From contig NZ_PCPT01000001.1 in the NCBI RefSeq assembly GCF_002975435.1, positions 496,001 through 560,000 of the forward strand: a DNA stretch of 64,000 nucleotides. Reading direction: 5' to 3'. This stretch comes from Arthrobacter sp. MYb227. Lineage in GTDB: Bacteria; Actinomycetota; Actinomycetes; Actinomycetales; Micrococcaceae. Shown piece by piece: positions 44,565 to 53,986 of the stretch. The translations under genes were made by a program, and so were the position numbers. Position 1 is the stretch's first letter; each line of letters starts with the position of its first letter. The notes beneath the pieces were generated by a model. It was not told the DNA's origin. It saw only the letters and a list, made by a program, of their open reading frames with translations, and made no database searches.

Positions 44565-44612
44565 GAAAGCCGCCGCTGCTTCGAGAATTCTCTCGAAGCA
44601 GCGGCGGCTTTC
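44565..44612. terminator. Terminator of htpX, perfect 22-bp hairpin
   Basis: 44565-44586 and 44591-44612 are perfect reverse complements with the 4-base loop ATTC. GAAAGCC and GGCTTTC at the base give T runs on either strand. Confidence 0.88.
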
Positions 44613-44636
44613 AGATGTGTCTTGGCTGGGTTCGCA

Positions 44637-45509
44637 CTAGCTGCCGAGGGAGCGTCCGGCCATTTTTTCTAGGCGTGCCACACGATCATCCATGGGCGGG
44701 TGGGTAGCAAAGAGCTTCTTGGCGCCGCCAAGGAAAGGATTGGCAATCATCAGGTGGGACGCATTGACCAAGCGCTGATCATCACTTGGTAGCGGGGCAC
44801 GTTGCACCCCTCTCTCAAGCTTGCGTAATGCCGAGGCAAGAGCCAACGGATCGTTGGTGAGTTTGGCGCCGTCTTCGTCGGCATCGTATTCACGGGTACG
44901 GCTGATGGCCATCTGGATCACCATGGAGGCGAATGGTGCCAGCAACGACATGGCGATCATCGCGATCGGGTTAGCGTTGCGCCGGTCCCCACCACCAAAG
45001 AAGAGCATGAATTGTGCCAGTGAGGTAATGACACCGGCTACCGCGGCGGCAACCGATGAGGTGAGAATGTCGCGGTTGTACACGTGCATGAGCTCATGGC
45101 CCAAGACGCCGCGTAGTTCACGCTCGTTGAGTAGCCCCAGTATCCCTTCGGTGCAGCACACTGCGGCATTTTGTGGGTTACGCCCGGTAGCAAAGGCATT
45201 GGGAGCAGCGGTCGGCGAAACATACAGGCGCGGCATGGGCTGCTGAGCGGTGATCGAAAGTTCACGCACAATTTTGTACATGGCAGGCTGCTCGGCCTCG
45301 GTGACCGGGTAAGCCTGCATGGAACGAATCGCCAGCTTGTCACTGTTCCAATATCCGTAAGCAGTGGTTGCCACGCCAATGAGCGCAAAGATCCAAATGA
45401 AGGAACTACTGCCAGTTCCCGAAGCCAACAGGGCGCCAATGGCCAGCAGCAGGGCGAACATGCCGCCAAGCAGTCCGGCGGTTTTTAGACCATTGTTGTG
45501 ATTATGCAC
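44637..45509 (-). CDS. htpX: Membrane zinc metalloprotease HtpX
   Basis: The 290-residue M48 protease has two N-terminal helices, the zinc motif [10 protein letters not shown] (HExxH), two more helices and the third zinc ligand in [15 protein letters not shown]. It degrades damaged membrane proteins, together with FtsH in other bacteria. AGGAGA lies 11 bases before the ATG. It is a single gene. Confidence 0.95.
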   Translation of the reverse strand: MHNHNNGLKTAGLLGGMFALLLAIGALLASGTGSSSFIWIFALIGVATTAYGYWNSDKLAIRSMQAYPVTEAEQPAMYKIVRELSITAQQPMPRLYVSPTAAPNAFATGRNPQNAAVCCTEGILGLLNERELRGVLGHELMHVYNRDILTSSVAAAVAGVITSLAQFMLFFGGGDRRNANPIAMIAMSLLAPFASMVIQMAISRTREYDADEDGAKLTNDPLALASALRKLERGVQRAPLPSDDQRLVNASHLMIANPFLGGAKKLFATHPPMDDRVARLEKMAGRSLGS

Positions 45510-45649
45510 TGTGGTTTTCTCCTAGAAAAGCCGGTTGCAACATTTTTCGTCGCAGGTATTACCACTCTAAACAACGCCTGAAGTTCTTACGTTGTTCCCA
45601 AAATACCCAACGGCCAACAGTTTTTGTAGAAACACTTAGTTTTTCTGCA

Positions 45650-46930
45650 TTACGGTTTTGGATGCCGAGAATCGTAACGCAGGAAACCGGGCTGGAACCG
45701 CATGAGCAACGCTGCAGCCAGTATGCAGGCAATGCCACCCAAAAGTAATGTTTTTCCTTCACCGATTCCTTGTGCCACCGAACCGGAGAGCATTTCTCCT
45801 AGGCGAGGGCCTCCTGCAACCACGACAATGAAGACACCTTGCAGCCGTCCGCGTAGATGATCAGGGGTTGCCGTTTGCAAGATGGTGGTGCGAAAGACCG
45901 AGGATATTGCATCGGCGACACCGGCAATCGCCATGCAGGCAGCGGCCGGCCAGATCCAGGCGCTTACATTTCCATCTGCGGGCATGGGGTTCCCGGCGGC
46001 AAGCATAACGACTACGCCGAATCCCGCAATGCTGGCCCCCCAAGCCGAAACACAAATAAACACCGCAACTCCCTGCCGATGAATGCGGCCCAGCGGTCCG
46101 GAGAATAATCCCGCGAGGAAAGCCCCCAGCGCCGTTGCGGCAAGTAGCAGACCCATGGTCATTTCTCCCCCACCAATCAGCACCGCACCGATCGCCGGAA
46201 GTAGCGCGCGTGGCGCCGCAAGCACCATGGCCGCCATATCAATCAGGAAGGTCATACGGACATTGGGTTGAGTACCTAGGAAGCGGAATCCTTCAATGAC
46301 TGAGCGGAATCCGGCCGGGGCTGCCTTCTTATCGGCAGGTAGGGAAGGGAGCATGTAGACGGACCACACCGCGGCGGTGTAAGTAAGTACATCGATGCCA
46401 TAGGTCCAGCCAAAACCAATCTGCGCCACCAGGATTCCACCCAATAGCGGACCAACCATTTGCGCGATGCCAAAGGTAACCATATTCAGCGAATTTGCAG
46501 CTGGCAGGAGCTTGAGTCCCACGATTGCCGGAATGATGGCACCACGCACCGGCTGATTGATGCCACCTGCTGCCGAGTGTATGGCCACCAATCCGTAAAG
46601 TACCCACACATTATTGACACCCATCCAGGCTTGGGCGGCAATGGCAGCCGTGGCACCCCAAAGTACCAATGCGGATATCAACGCCACCCTGCGACGGTCA
46701 TGCGCATCGGCAATGGATCCGCCATACAGCCCGGTGAGGACCAGCGGCACCAGTGCAAAGGCGCCGAGCAGCCCCACCTGGAGACTGGAACCGGTGAGCG
46801 CGTAGACCTCAAGACTGACGGCCACCAAGGTCAATTGGGAACCCACCGCGGCAAGGGCATTGCCGATCCACAGGCGTTTGAACGCCGGACTCTGGCGCAA
46901 GGGTGTCAGGTCGGCAAGGAATTTGGCCAC
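45650..46930 (-). CDS. MFS exporter, EntS-like (MFS_3)
   Basis: The 426-residue protein has 12 hydrophobic segments. SPAFKRLWIGNALAAVGSQLTLVAVSLEVY is the typical MFS_3 start, and IADAHDRRRVALIS is the loop 2-3 motif. The family includes the enterobactin exporter EntS and many efflux pumps; no siderophore genes are near. The GTG start has TAGACT exactly 6 bases upstream. It diverges from the Fur-family gene with a 73-base gap, so the two may share control. Confidence 0.87.
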   Translation of the reverse strand: MAKFLADLTPLRQSPAFKRLWIGNALAAVGSQLTLVAVSLEVYALTGSSLQVGLLGAFALVPLVLTGLYGGSIADAHDRRRVALISALVLWGATAAIAAQAWMGVNNVWVLYGLVAIHSAAGGINQPVRGAIIPAIVGLKLLPAANSLNMVTFGIAQMVGPLLGGILVAQIGFGWTYGIDVLTYTAAVWSVYMLPSLPADKKAAPAGFRSVIEGFRFLGTQPNVRMTFLIDMAAMVLAAPRALLPAIGAVLIGGGEMTMGLLLAATALGAFLAGLFSGPLGRIHRQGVAVFICVSAWGASIAGFGVVVMLAAGNPMPADGNVSAWIWPAAACMAIAGVADAISSVFRTTILQTATPDHLRGRLQGVFIVVVAGGPRLGEMLSGSVAQGIGEGKTLLLGGIACILAAALLMRFQPGFLRYDSRHPKP

Positions 46931-46936
46931 TTCAAG

Positions 46937-46942
46937 AGTCTA
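46937..46942 (-). promoter_or_regulatory. -10 box, leaderless-type promoter
   Basis: TAGACT on the minus strand lies exactly 6 bases before the GTG at 46930. Confidence 0.5.
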
Positions 46943-46973
46943 GTCATCGCGCGCCACGCCAACATCATCGACT

Positions 46974-46986
46974 ATCTTGACAAGAT
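46974..46986. promoter_or_regulatory. Palindrome before the Fur-family gene
   Basis: ATCTTGACAAGAT is a perfect 6-1-6 palindrome 17 bases before the ATG at 47004 and contains TTGACA. It resembles an operator for the gene's own product; PerR/FurA-type regulators commonly autoregulate. Confidence 0.55.
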
Positions 46987-47003
46987 CAAAATAAGGGGAT
47001 GAA

Positions 47004-47432
47004 ATGGAACACATGGATCATTCGACACAGATGCGCGATTTGGGACTCCGGGTCACCCGCGGCCGTCTCGCAGTGCTCGAGGTCCTTGACCAGCTCCCGC
47101 ATTCCTCGGCCGAGACTGTTGTGGCAAAAGTCCACGAGGATTTGCCCGATGTTTCCATCCAGTCGGTCTACAACGTGCTTAATGATCTGACCGAGCAGGG
47201 AATCCTGCGCCGGTTCACTCCCCCACATTCGCCGGCTCTCTACGAGACCCGCGTGAATGACAACCACCACCATGCCATCTGCACCAGTTGCGGACGGATC
47301 GAGGATGTTGAATGCGCCGTGGGCCATGCCCCGTGTCTGACACCCTCCGATGACCACGGCATGGTCATACAGATTGCTGATGTCCTGTATCAGGGCATCT
47401 GTGAGGACTGCAGGAAGTCCGGCGCGGCCTAG
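47004..47432 (+). CDS. Fur-family regulator, catalase-linked (FurA/PerR-like)
   Basis: The 142-residue protein has the winged helix [30 protein letters not shown], the DNA-reading helix [12 protein letters not shown], the metal-site text [19 protein letters not shown], and a final CEDCRKS, giving two CxxC pairs. It lies directly before katA on the same strand, which is the classic FurA-Kat arrangement: an iron-bound repressor that is inactivated by peroxide. AAGGGG lies before the ATG. It could also regulate the divergent MFS exporter. Confidence 0.92.
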   Translation: MEHMDHSTQMRDLGLRVTRGRLAVLEVLDQLPHSSAETVVAKVHEDLPDVSIQSVYNVLNDLTEQGILRRFTPPHSPALYETRVNDNHHHAICTSCGRIEDVECAVGHAPCLTPSDDHGMVIQIADVLYQGICEDCRKSGAA

Positions 47433-47487
47433 CCGCATAACGGATCCACTGCAGAAGAGTTACCAAACCACAATGAAGGAGAGTCTC

Positions 47488-48942
47488 TTGAGCGAGAATT
47501 TCACAACCACTCAGTCCGGTGCTCCGGTTGCCAGCGATGCACACTCGCTGACCGCTGGTCCGGATGGCATCACCGCCCTGCACGACCGCTACCTGGTCGA
47601 AAAGCTTGCCTCGTTCAACCGCGAGCGTGTCCCGGAGCGCAACCCGCACGCCAAGGGCGGCGGCGCTTTCGGTGAATTCGTAGTCACCGAAGACGTCTCC
47701 AAGTACACCCGTGCAGCCGTCTTCCAGCCGGGCGCCACCTCCGAGACGCTGCTGCGTTTCTCCTCAGTTGCCGGCGAGCAGGGCTCCCCTGATACCTGGC
47801 GCGACGTGCGTGGCTTCGCACTTCGTTTCTACTCCACCGAGGGCAACTACGACATCGTCGGTAACAACACCCCGGTGTTCTTCATCCGCGATGGCATTAA
47901 GTTCCCTGACTTCATTCACTCGCAGAAGCGCATGGGCGATTCGGGCCTGCGCAATGGCGATATGCAGTGGGATTTCTGGACGCACTCCCCAGAATCCGCA
48001 CACCAGGTCACCTACCTGATGGGCGATCGCGGTCTGCCGACCTCGTGGCGTGAAATGAACGGCTACGGCTCACACACCTACCAGTGGATCAACGCTGAAG
48101 GCGAGCGCTTCTGGGTTCAGTACCACTTCATGTCTCGCCAGGGCGTCCACAACATGGGTGCCGAGGAAGCTGAGAAGCTTGCCGGCTCGGACGCCGACTT
48201 CTACCGTCGCGACCTGTTCGACAACATTGCCGAAGGCAACTTCCCGACCTGGGACGTCAAGGTCCAGATCATGCCGTACGAAGAGGGCAAGACCTACCGC
48301 TTCAACCCGTTCGACATCACCAAGACCTGGTCGCACAAGGATTACCCGTTGATCCCGGTTGGCCACTTCACGCTGAACCGCAACCCGAAGAACTTCTTCG
48401 CCGAGATCGAGCAGGCTGCTTTCTCGCCGTCGAACATGGTTCCGGGCACTGACATCTCCCCGGATAAGATGCTGATGGCTCGCGTCTTCTCCTACCCGGA
48501 TGCCCAGCGCAACCGCATCGGCACCAACTACAACCAGTTGCCGGTCAACCAGCCGCACGCATCGACGGTACGTACCTACATGCACGAAGGTGCCATGCAG
48601 TACCACTTCAACGATGCCGACGCACGCGTCTACACCCCGAACTCCTTCGGTGGCCCGGAAGCCGACGCAGCACGCGCCGGCGAAGGCAGCTGGGAGAACG
48701 ACGGTGCACTGGTTCGCGCCGCACAGACCCTGCGCTCGGAAGACGATGACTTCGGTCAGGCCGGTACCTTGTACCGCGACGTCTTCACCGCCGAGTCCAA
48801 GGAACGCTTCCACGCGACCCTGCTGGGTCAGTGCCAGGGGATCACCATCGAGTCAATCCGCGAAGGTTTCTTCCAGTACTGGACCAACGTTGATGCGAAT
48901 CTCGGTGCGATCCTGCGCGATGCATACAAGGCAAGCCTCTAA
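47488..48942 (+). CDS. katA: Monofunctional heme catalase
   Basis: The enzyme of about 484 residues destroys hydrogen peroxide. [18 protein letters not shown] has the catalytic His, [12 protein letters not shown] the Asn, and [17 protein letters not shown] the heme-binding Tyr. AAGGAG (47476-47481) is best placed for the TTG at 47488 (MSENFTTTQ); the ATG at 47473 has no ribosome site. It follows the Fur-family gene by 55 bases and is followed by two hairpins. Confidence 0.95.
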   Translation: MSENFTTTQSGAPVASDAHSLTAGPDGITALHDRYLVEKLASFNRERVPERNPHAKGGGAFGEFVVTEDVSKYTRAAVFQPGATSETLLRFSSVAGEQGSPDTWRDVRGFALRFYSTEGNYDIVGNNTPVFFIRDGIKFPDFIHSQKRMGDSGLRNGDMQWDFWTHSPESAHQVTYLMGDRGLPTSWREMNGYGSHTYQWINAEGERFWVQYHFMSRQGVHNMGAEEAEKLAGSDADFYRRDLFDNIAEGNFPTWDVKVQIMPYEEGKTYRFNPFDITKTWSHKDYPLIPVGHFTLNRNPKNFFAEIEQAAFSPSNMVPGTDISPDKMLMARVFSYPDAQRNRIGTNYNQLPVNQPHASTVRTYMHEGAMQYHFNDADARVYTPNSFGGPEADAARAGEGSWENDGALVRAAQTLRSEDDDFGQAGTLYRDVFTAESKERFHATLLGQCQGITIESIREGFFQYWTNVDANLGAILRDAYKASL

Positions 48943-48956
48943 ATAGGGTTTACGCC

Positions 48957-49006
48957 GCTGGTTTGCTGACTACCGTTCCACAAGGCTAGGTGGCCAGCAA
49001 ACCAGC
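48957..49006. repeat. Inverted repeat after katA
   Basis: GCTGGTTTGCTG (48957-48968) and CAGCAAACCAGC (48995-49006) are perfect reverse complements. There is no T-run, and a stronger terminator follows 15 bases later. Confidence 0.55.
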
Positions 49007-49020
49007 ACGCATACGTAGCA

Positions 49021-49071
49021 AAGAGGGACCCCACTTATTTTCACGCTAGTGAAGTAGGTGGGGTCCCTCTT
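49021..49071. terminator. Terminator between katA and the sigma-fusion gene
   Basis: AAGAGGGACCCCAC (49021-49034) pairs with GTGGGGTCCCTCTT (49058-49071), followed by CTGCTATTTTT. It can work for both converging genes. Confidence 0.85.
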
Positions 49072-49130
49072 CTGCTATTTTTACCTTTAAGGCAGTTGCG
49101 TACCGGCACCGCCAGGTACCAACGCCTGCG

Positions 49131-51205
49131 TTATTCGATGATGAAGTCTTTCGAAATTGCAGGCCCACCAAATCCAGAGATCTTTACGTGTATCGTCGTT
49201 GGTTCGATCGCTTCGAGATCGGTCTTCTTCACGTCGAAAGTGAACTTTCCATTCCCCAACTGTAAGCAATTAAACACCGCCGGAGTGGTAAGTGAACCGT
49301 CGGAACTGCACCACGCTCGGCTGCTCACCGTCACATCAGATGAACCCGGTCCGGATCTTTTTTCAAATTCCGCACGCAGCAAATTAATGAACCCAAATGA
49401 CGAAGTATCAATCGTGATGGTGCTTGAGGTATCGCCATGTTCGATATCGATCGGCGGAGTCGGCTCGGTGGTCGGATCCACAGTCGGATCAACAGTCGGC
49501 TCAGTCGGTTCCGTCGGATCAACAGTCGGCTCAGTCGGCTCAGTCGGATCAACAGTCGGCTCACAGTCGGCTCAGTCGGATCAACAGTCGGCTCAGTCGG
49601 TTCCACAGTCGGGTCCGTCGGCGTTACCGTAGGCACCGCCGAAGTCTCAGTACTTGGTGATGCCGGCGCACTAGAAGATTCTGATGGATTTACTGGAGAA
49701 GTTGGCTTGACGGTTTCCGAGGGTTGTCCCGAAACCGATGCTTCCGGCTTCTGAGCAGGATTCGAACCTACAGCTGGCGTTTCGGAGATTTGCGGTGCTT
49801 GCGATGGAACATGGTCATCCGTCGGGGCTGGTAGCGCTGGAATCCCAGAGTCCACGGGTTGTTGAGGTACCAATGAATTGATTCCCGCGGGAGGGATTTG
49901 AACTGGAGCTAGCCCCTTCGGAACTGTTGATACTCCAGAAGACTTTGAATCCTGAACGGTATCTGTGTCAGGCGGTAGCTCGGCTGTACCTAATGAGCTT
50001 GTTGCGGTGGGAGAACTCACTACAGCTTCGTCGAAAAATAGGGTGTCTTGATCTGTAATTCCCGGCATTGGTTGAGTACCAGGCACAGCAATTTCTTGTT
50101 TTGGTGCTACTAGGCCGTTGGTAATTTCTCCGTCGGCTTGTTTGGGCTTTGATTTATTTCCAAGTTCAGCGCCTCCGACCGCAGCAACTGCAACTACAGC
50201 AGCAAGCGCGACGCCCGTGACGGCAATGGCTAGAGCATTTGCACCGGCAAAAGCCCCAATTCCTCCAAATAGACTGCTACTGCCAACCCCCGCAAAGGTG
50301 GTTGTGGTTCCCGCCGTGGCACCTGTAGCAGGTGCGGTTCCAAGCGAAGTTCCGGTACCTGCATGCGTTGCCTTCCCCAGAGAAATACTCAGCGCTGCCC
50401 CAGAAGTAACGGCCGAAGGGATTCCTAAGGCTGTGATGCCGCCGAGGAATAGTGGGGCAATAATGCCACGCATCGAAGAACTTACGTCGTTGATCTGCAG
50501 AAGAATCGCAGTGCACTTATTGCAGTCGGCCAGATGCTCATCAACTTTTGCCTCGTTACGAGCGCTGAGTCCACCGCGAACATACGCCCCGAGCTGGCGT
50601 GAAAATGCTTGGCATTGATCCCCCGTTGAAACCTTTATGTGTCCTTGTAAGTATGCTTGGCGTAGGCCTTCACGAGCTCGGACGGCCAAAGCAGATACAC
50701 CGTTGGGTGAAAGGCCCAGCATTGGTGCTACTTCAGCTGGTTTTAGCCCATCGATTTCCGTATACCAGAGCACTGCTTGCCAGCGTTCGGGAAGTGAGCG
50801 GAAGGCTTCCCCCACAACCCCGGATTCAAATTGATTCATCACGGGGTCGGCATGTTCGGTACCGCGTTCAAAGACACTGAAGTCGTCGGTCAATGTCTGG
50901 CGTTTTTCGTGATTGTTATAGGCGAAAGCTAGGCGAGAAACGGTGGTACACAGATAAGCCCTGAAAAATGCTTCGGGACCATTATCGGTTTGTAAGATAG
51001 AAAAGACTTTTTCAAAGCCCGTGGCCACTAGATCTTCGGCCTCGGCAGGACTATTTGAATGTCGGTACGCAACCCTGAGCGCTACATCGTAGTGCCGTGC
51101 ATAGAGCATCTCTTGGGCATGCTGATCGCCCGCGCGTACCTGGCTAATTAGCTCGGAGTCGCTCGGTTCAAGGGATTCTGCACTGGGTTCCACAAGAATA
51201 CTCAT
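49131..51205 (-). CDS. Sigma factor fused to zinc-finger anti-sigma-like domain, membrane helix and Pro/Thr stalk; frame shifts in the repeat tract
   Basis: From the start at 51205 the protein has sigma region 2 (HYDVALRVAYRHSNSPAEAEDLVATGFEKVF) and region 4 (RSLPERWQAVLWYTEIDGL with SPNGVSALAVRAREGL), an ECF-type sigma core. Then comes an HxxxCxxC zinc motif (EHLADCNKC) as in zf-HC2 anti-sigma domains, a helix (ALAIAVTGVALAAVVAVAAV) and about 230 residues rich in Pro, Thr and Ser that end in EPTVDPT repeats. Near 49560 the frame is lost: the sigma frame runs into RLLIRLSRL-type text and stops at 49331. The matching frame (from about 49490) encodes a 100-residue C-terminal domain, ending SGFGGPAISKDFIIE at 49131. 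Loss of 10 bases from the repeat explains the break; the domain order implies one original protein. A membrane-bound, self-contained sigma sensor is inferred. Confidence 0.78.
49478..49609. repeat. Tandem Pro/Thr-coding repeat tract with frame change
   Basis: On the minus strand the tract consists of GAGCCGACT and GAGCCGACTGTTGATCCGACT units. At about 49560 one unit reads GAGCCGACTGT directly followed by GAGCCGACT; adding TGATCCGACT there would restore the frame. The short repeats are prone to slippage. Confidence 0.85.
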
Positions 51206-51385
51206 TTCACTGCAATGAAGGCACGTAATAGATGCCAGCATCCTTCAGATTATCGCATCGTGTGCAATCGCCCCGCTTGGCTTAAAAGATAAGAGCACCA
51301 GCTCAGCCTTTCATGACGCGAACTGAATGAATTAATTTCTCAAATATCCGCGTCATGATTTTGCCTTCGTGCACTCTCAATTGAC

Positions 51386-52132
51386 ATGAAGTTCTTCTCC
51401 CGTCCCAACCGCACCGCGCAAGACGCCTCGATGCTGCTTGAACAGTGGTGTGCCCTATCACAAGCCTCGGGGTGGATTCGAGAATCGGACTGGTTTTGCA
51501 ATGCGGCGCGTTCGGTAGCTGTAACGTTGTGCGCTGGCGATGAACCGAGCGTGGTGATTCGTTCACTCGCTTCCCGAAGAGCCGTTCAAGGAGTCGGAAT
51601 CTCCGAGTCACTGCGAGACATTCAGTCACTCTTTGGCGTGTATCCACATCCCAAGCGTGATGAATTGTTGGTTTCCTTTGCCGACGCTTGGGTAGAAGCC
51701 ACGGATTTGTTCAGCCATCGGCTTACCTGTGCGGATGCAACAACTGGACTTTCAAACCGCCAACATTTTGAGCGCCGAGTCTACGAGCTACGGGAGAATC
51801 CAATGACACGAAACGAACCATATTTGCTGGCTCTCTTTAAACATCTGCATGTCGACCTCGATGACATGAGCACCTTCATGATGGCAGCAGAGATCGGTCA
51901 GGAAGTTGCTCAGTCGGTTCCCGAGGCTGTTGCCACCTACCGAGGAAACCGCTTGGCGTTGTTGCTGCCGCGCGAGATGGCGGTTCGAAGTCGACTAACG
52001 CAGCTAGGCCGCTCGCTCGAAGATGTACTTGAGGATTACAAGTTACCGCGAGATAGCCTACGAATTGATCTTGAACCGTTGCCACAGGATGCCAAGGAAA
52101 TTCAACGGGTTCTGGGAAGCTTGTGGAGCTAA
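51386..52132 (+). CDS. Degenerate GGDEF-like protein
   Basis: The 248-residue protein has DATTGLSNRQHFERRVYEL at residues 117-135, the first helix-turn of GGDEF domains (D.LTGL.NRR.F). Where GGDEFALLL should be, it reads YRGNRLALLLP (residues 185-195), so the catalytic site is lost. The first 110 residues are a helical region without known family. It probably binds a ligand or partner and does not make cyclic di-GMP; this is inferred. It diverges from the sigma-fusion gene 180 bases away. The start at 51386 has no clear ribosome site. Confidence 0.72.
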   Translation: MKFFSRPNRTAQDASMLLEQWCALSQASGWIRESDWFCNAARSVAVTLCAGDEPSVVIRSLASRRAVQGVGISESLRDIQSLFGVYPHPKRDELLVSFADAWVEATDLFSHRLTCADATTGLSNRQHFERRVYELRENPMTRNEPYLLALFKHLHVDLDDMSTFMMAAEIGQEVAQSVPEAVATYRGNRLALLLPREMAVRSRLTQLGRSLEDVLEDYKLPRDSLRIDLEPLPQDAKEIQRVLGSLWS

Positions 52133-52170
52133 GCCATCAAACTAGTAGTCCCGCAAAGACTCCCCATGAA

Positions 52171-52222
52171 TTAACTGATGCCCGTACATACTCGGTGAAG
52201 AGTGTGTACTGGCATCAGTTAA
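52171..52222. terminator. Inverted repeat between converging genes
   Basis: TTAACTGATGCC (52171-52182) pairs with GGCATCAGTTAA (52211-52222), extended by partly paired inner bases. It is a probable shared terminator, though T-runs are weak. Confidence 0.6.
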
Positions 52223-52240
52223 AAGCGGAAATCAACGCGC

Positions 52241-53638
52241 TTAGCCTCGGGAAATCTTTACCATTTCTTCGCGCTGAACTACCTTGATTCGTGCACGATC
52301 AATGGGGCCATTTGAAGTATCGGTGGGGCTTGCCACGGTTCCCAACGCAATTTCATGAGCGTCGAGCTTCTTCCAGCCTTCCCACGTGGTGTACTGGACT
52401 CCACGTGATTCAAGCAGTTCAATGATTGCGTCTTCGCTCGGGTGCTCTGCTGCGGGCAACGACAAACGGTCTTCAAGGAGATTGCCAATGGTTTCCAAGG
52501 CATCCCCCTTGGTGTGACCGATCAATCCCACCGGACCACGCTTGATCCAACCCGTTGCGTAGAGGCCCGGTACGTGGGTGCCTTCTGCATCGAGCACACG
52601 ACCACCATGGTTGGGAATGACTCCACGCTTATGGTCGAATTCAATCTCGGTAAGTTCGGAACCAAAGTAACCAATAGCCCGGTAAACGGCCTGAACCGGG
52701 TAATCAATGAATTCACCGGTGCCCTTCACGTTGCCGGTTCCATCAAGCTCCTGACGCTCAAACTTAATCCCGGAAACCTTGCCGTCCTCGCCCATAATTT
52801 CTACCGGGTTGTGCAAGAAGTGCAGGTGCAGACGGCGCGATGCGCCGGTGTCCTGTTCTTCCACAATCCAGTTGGTCAGTGTGTTAACCATGGTCTTGAC
52901 CTGGTTGTTGGACTTGATCAGCGCATCGGAAGCCTCGTCGAATTCGAAGTCTTCCGGGTATAGCACGATGTCCACATCACGGCTGTGGGAAAGCTCGCGC
53001 AACTCCAGTGGGGTGAACTTCACCTGGGCCGGGCCGCGGCGACCGAAGATGTGTACATCGGTGACGGGCGAATCCTTCAGACCCTCAAAGACGTTCTCGG
53101 GGATCTCGGTAACCAGCAGATCTTCTGCGTGCTTAGAGAGCACCCGAGCCACGTCCAAGGCCACATTGCCGTTGCCGAGCACGGCAATTTCTTTGGCTTC
53201 AAGTGGCCAGGTGCGCGGGACATCTGGCTGGCCGTCGTACCAAGAGACAAAATCGGCCGCTCCATAGGAGCCCTCGAGCTCGATGCCCGGGATGCTCATG
53301 CTGGCATCCTTGATGGCACCGGTGGCGAAGATGACAGCGTCATACATGTCACGGATGTCGCTCAGCTTTAGGTCACGTCCGTAGGTGATATTACCTAGGA
53401 AACGGATATCACCGCGGTCCAGAACCTTGTGCAGGGCGTTGACGATGCCCTTGATGCGCGGGTGGTCTGGGGCAACGCCGTAGCGGATCAGTCCGTAGGG
53501 TGCCGGGTAGGCATCGAGCAGATCAATGCTTACCTCGAATTCACGTTCCGCCTTGGTGAGAATGTCGGCAGCATAGACGCCAGCCGGACCGGCCCCGATA
53601 ATGGCGACACGGAGCGGACGTTTTGCTGTTTCAGACAC
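52241..53638 (-). CDS. fprA: Ferredoxin/flavodoxin-NADP+ reductase, FprA type
   Basis: The 465-residue flavoprotein resembles adrenodoxin reductase and mycobacterial FprA. RVAIIGAGPAGVYAADILTK binds FAD; LDAYPAPYGLIRYGVAPDHPRIK is diagnostic; AVLGNGNVALDVARVL binds NADPH; and ATGWIKRGPVGLIGHTKGDA follows. It passes electrons between NADPH and ferredoxin. AAGGAA lies 8 bases before the GTG at 53638, which starts VSETAKRPL. Confidence 0.95.
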   Translation of the reverse strand: MSETAKRPLRVAIIGAGPAGVYAADILTKAEREFEVSIDLLDAYPAPYGLIRYGVAPDHPRIKGIVNALHKVLDRGDIRFLGNITYGRDLKLSDIRDMYDAVIFATGAIKDASMSIPGIELEGSYGAADFVSWYDGQPDVPRTWPLEAKEIAVLGNGNVALDVARVLSKHAEDLLVTEIPENVFEGLKDSPVTDVHIFGRRGPAQVKFTPLELRELSHSRDVDIVLYPEDFEFDEASDALIKSNNQVKTMVNTLTNWIVEEQDTGASRRLHLHFLHNPVEIMGEDGKVSGIKFERQELDGTGNVKGTGEFIDYPVQAVYRAIGYFGSELTEIEFDHKRGVIPNHGGRVLDAEGTHVPGLYATGWIKRGPVGLIGHTKGDALETIGNLLEDRLSLPAAEHPSEDAIIELLESRGVQYTTWEGWKKLDAHEIALGTVASPTDTSNGPIDRARIKVVQREEMVKISRG

Positions 53639-53986
53639 GAGAGGGGTTCCTTCCCAAAGGGGGTGTTTACTAGCGCACGTAATAACGCACAACTCCCTAG
53701 TCTAATTGGAATTCCGACGCAGTTGGGAGCCCTTGTGCTGATGCTCACGTCCCACAGCTGATTTTGATGCCTCAAATTCATCACAAGCAGTCATCTAGGT
53801 GCCCAACACCACCTTGGCATCGGTTGTACTGTGGAATATGCAGGTGTCCGGTCCTCCTAGAGCGCTTTGAGATCATTCGTGTTGAAACGTGTCATCGGGA
53901 CTTATTGCCTGCTAAACCAGCAGAACTTTTGAGCTGCTTGAGGTACGCCACGGAATGGATTCCATGTTTTTCCTGTTAGAGACGCT
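53639..53986. other. Gene-free stretch between fprA and rarD
   Basis: These 348 bases hold two divergent start regions. I see no gene or strong hairpin. Confidence 0.4.

Noticed and set aside
48070-48813. Long open frame antisense to katA (247 codons)
   Set aside because: High-GC third-position bias of katA creates stop-free antisense frames. No ribosome site or known protein text.
49437-49660. CRISPR-like short repeats
   Set aside because: Units are 9 and 21 bases with no unique spacers, and they encode Pro/Thr repeats in the sense gene. No cas genes.
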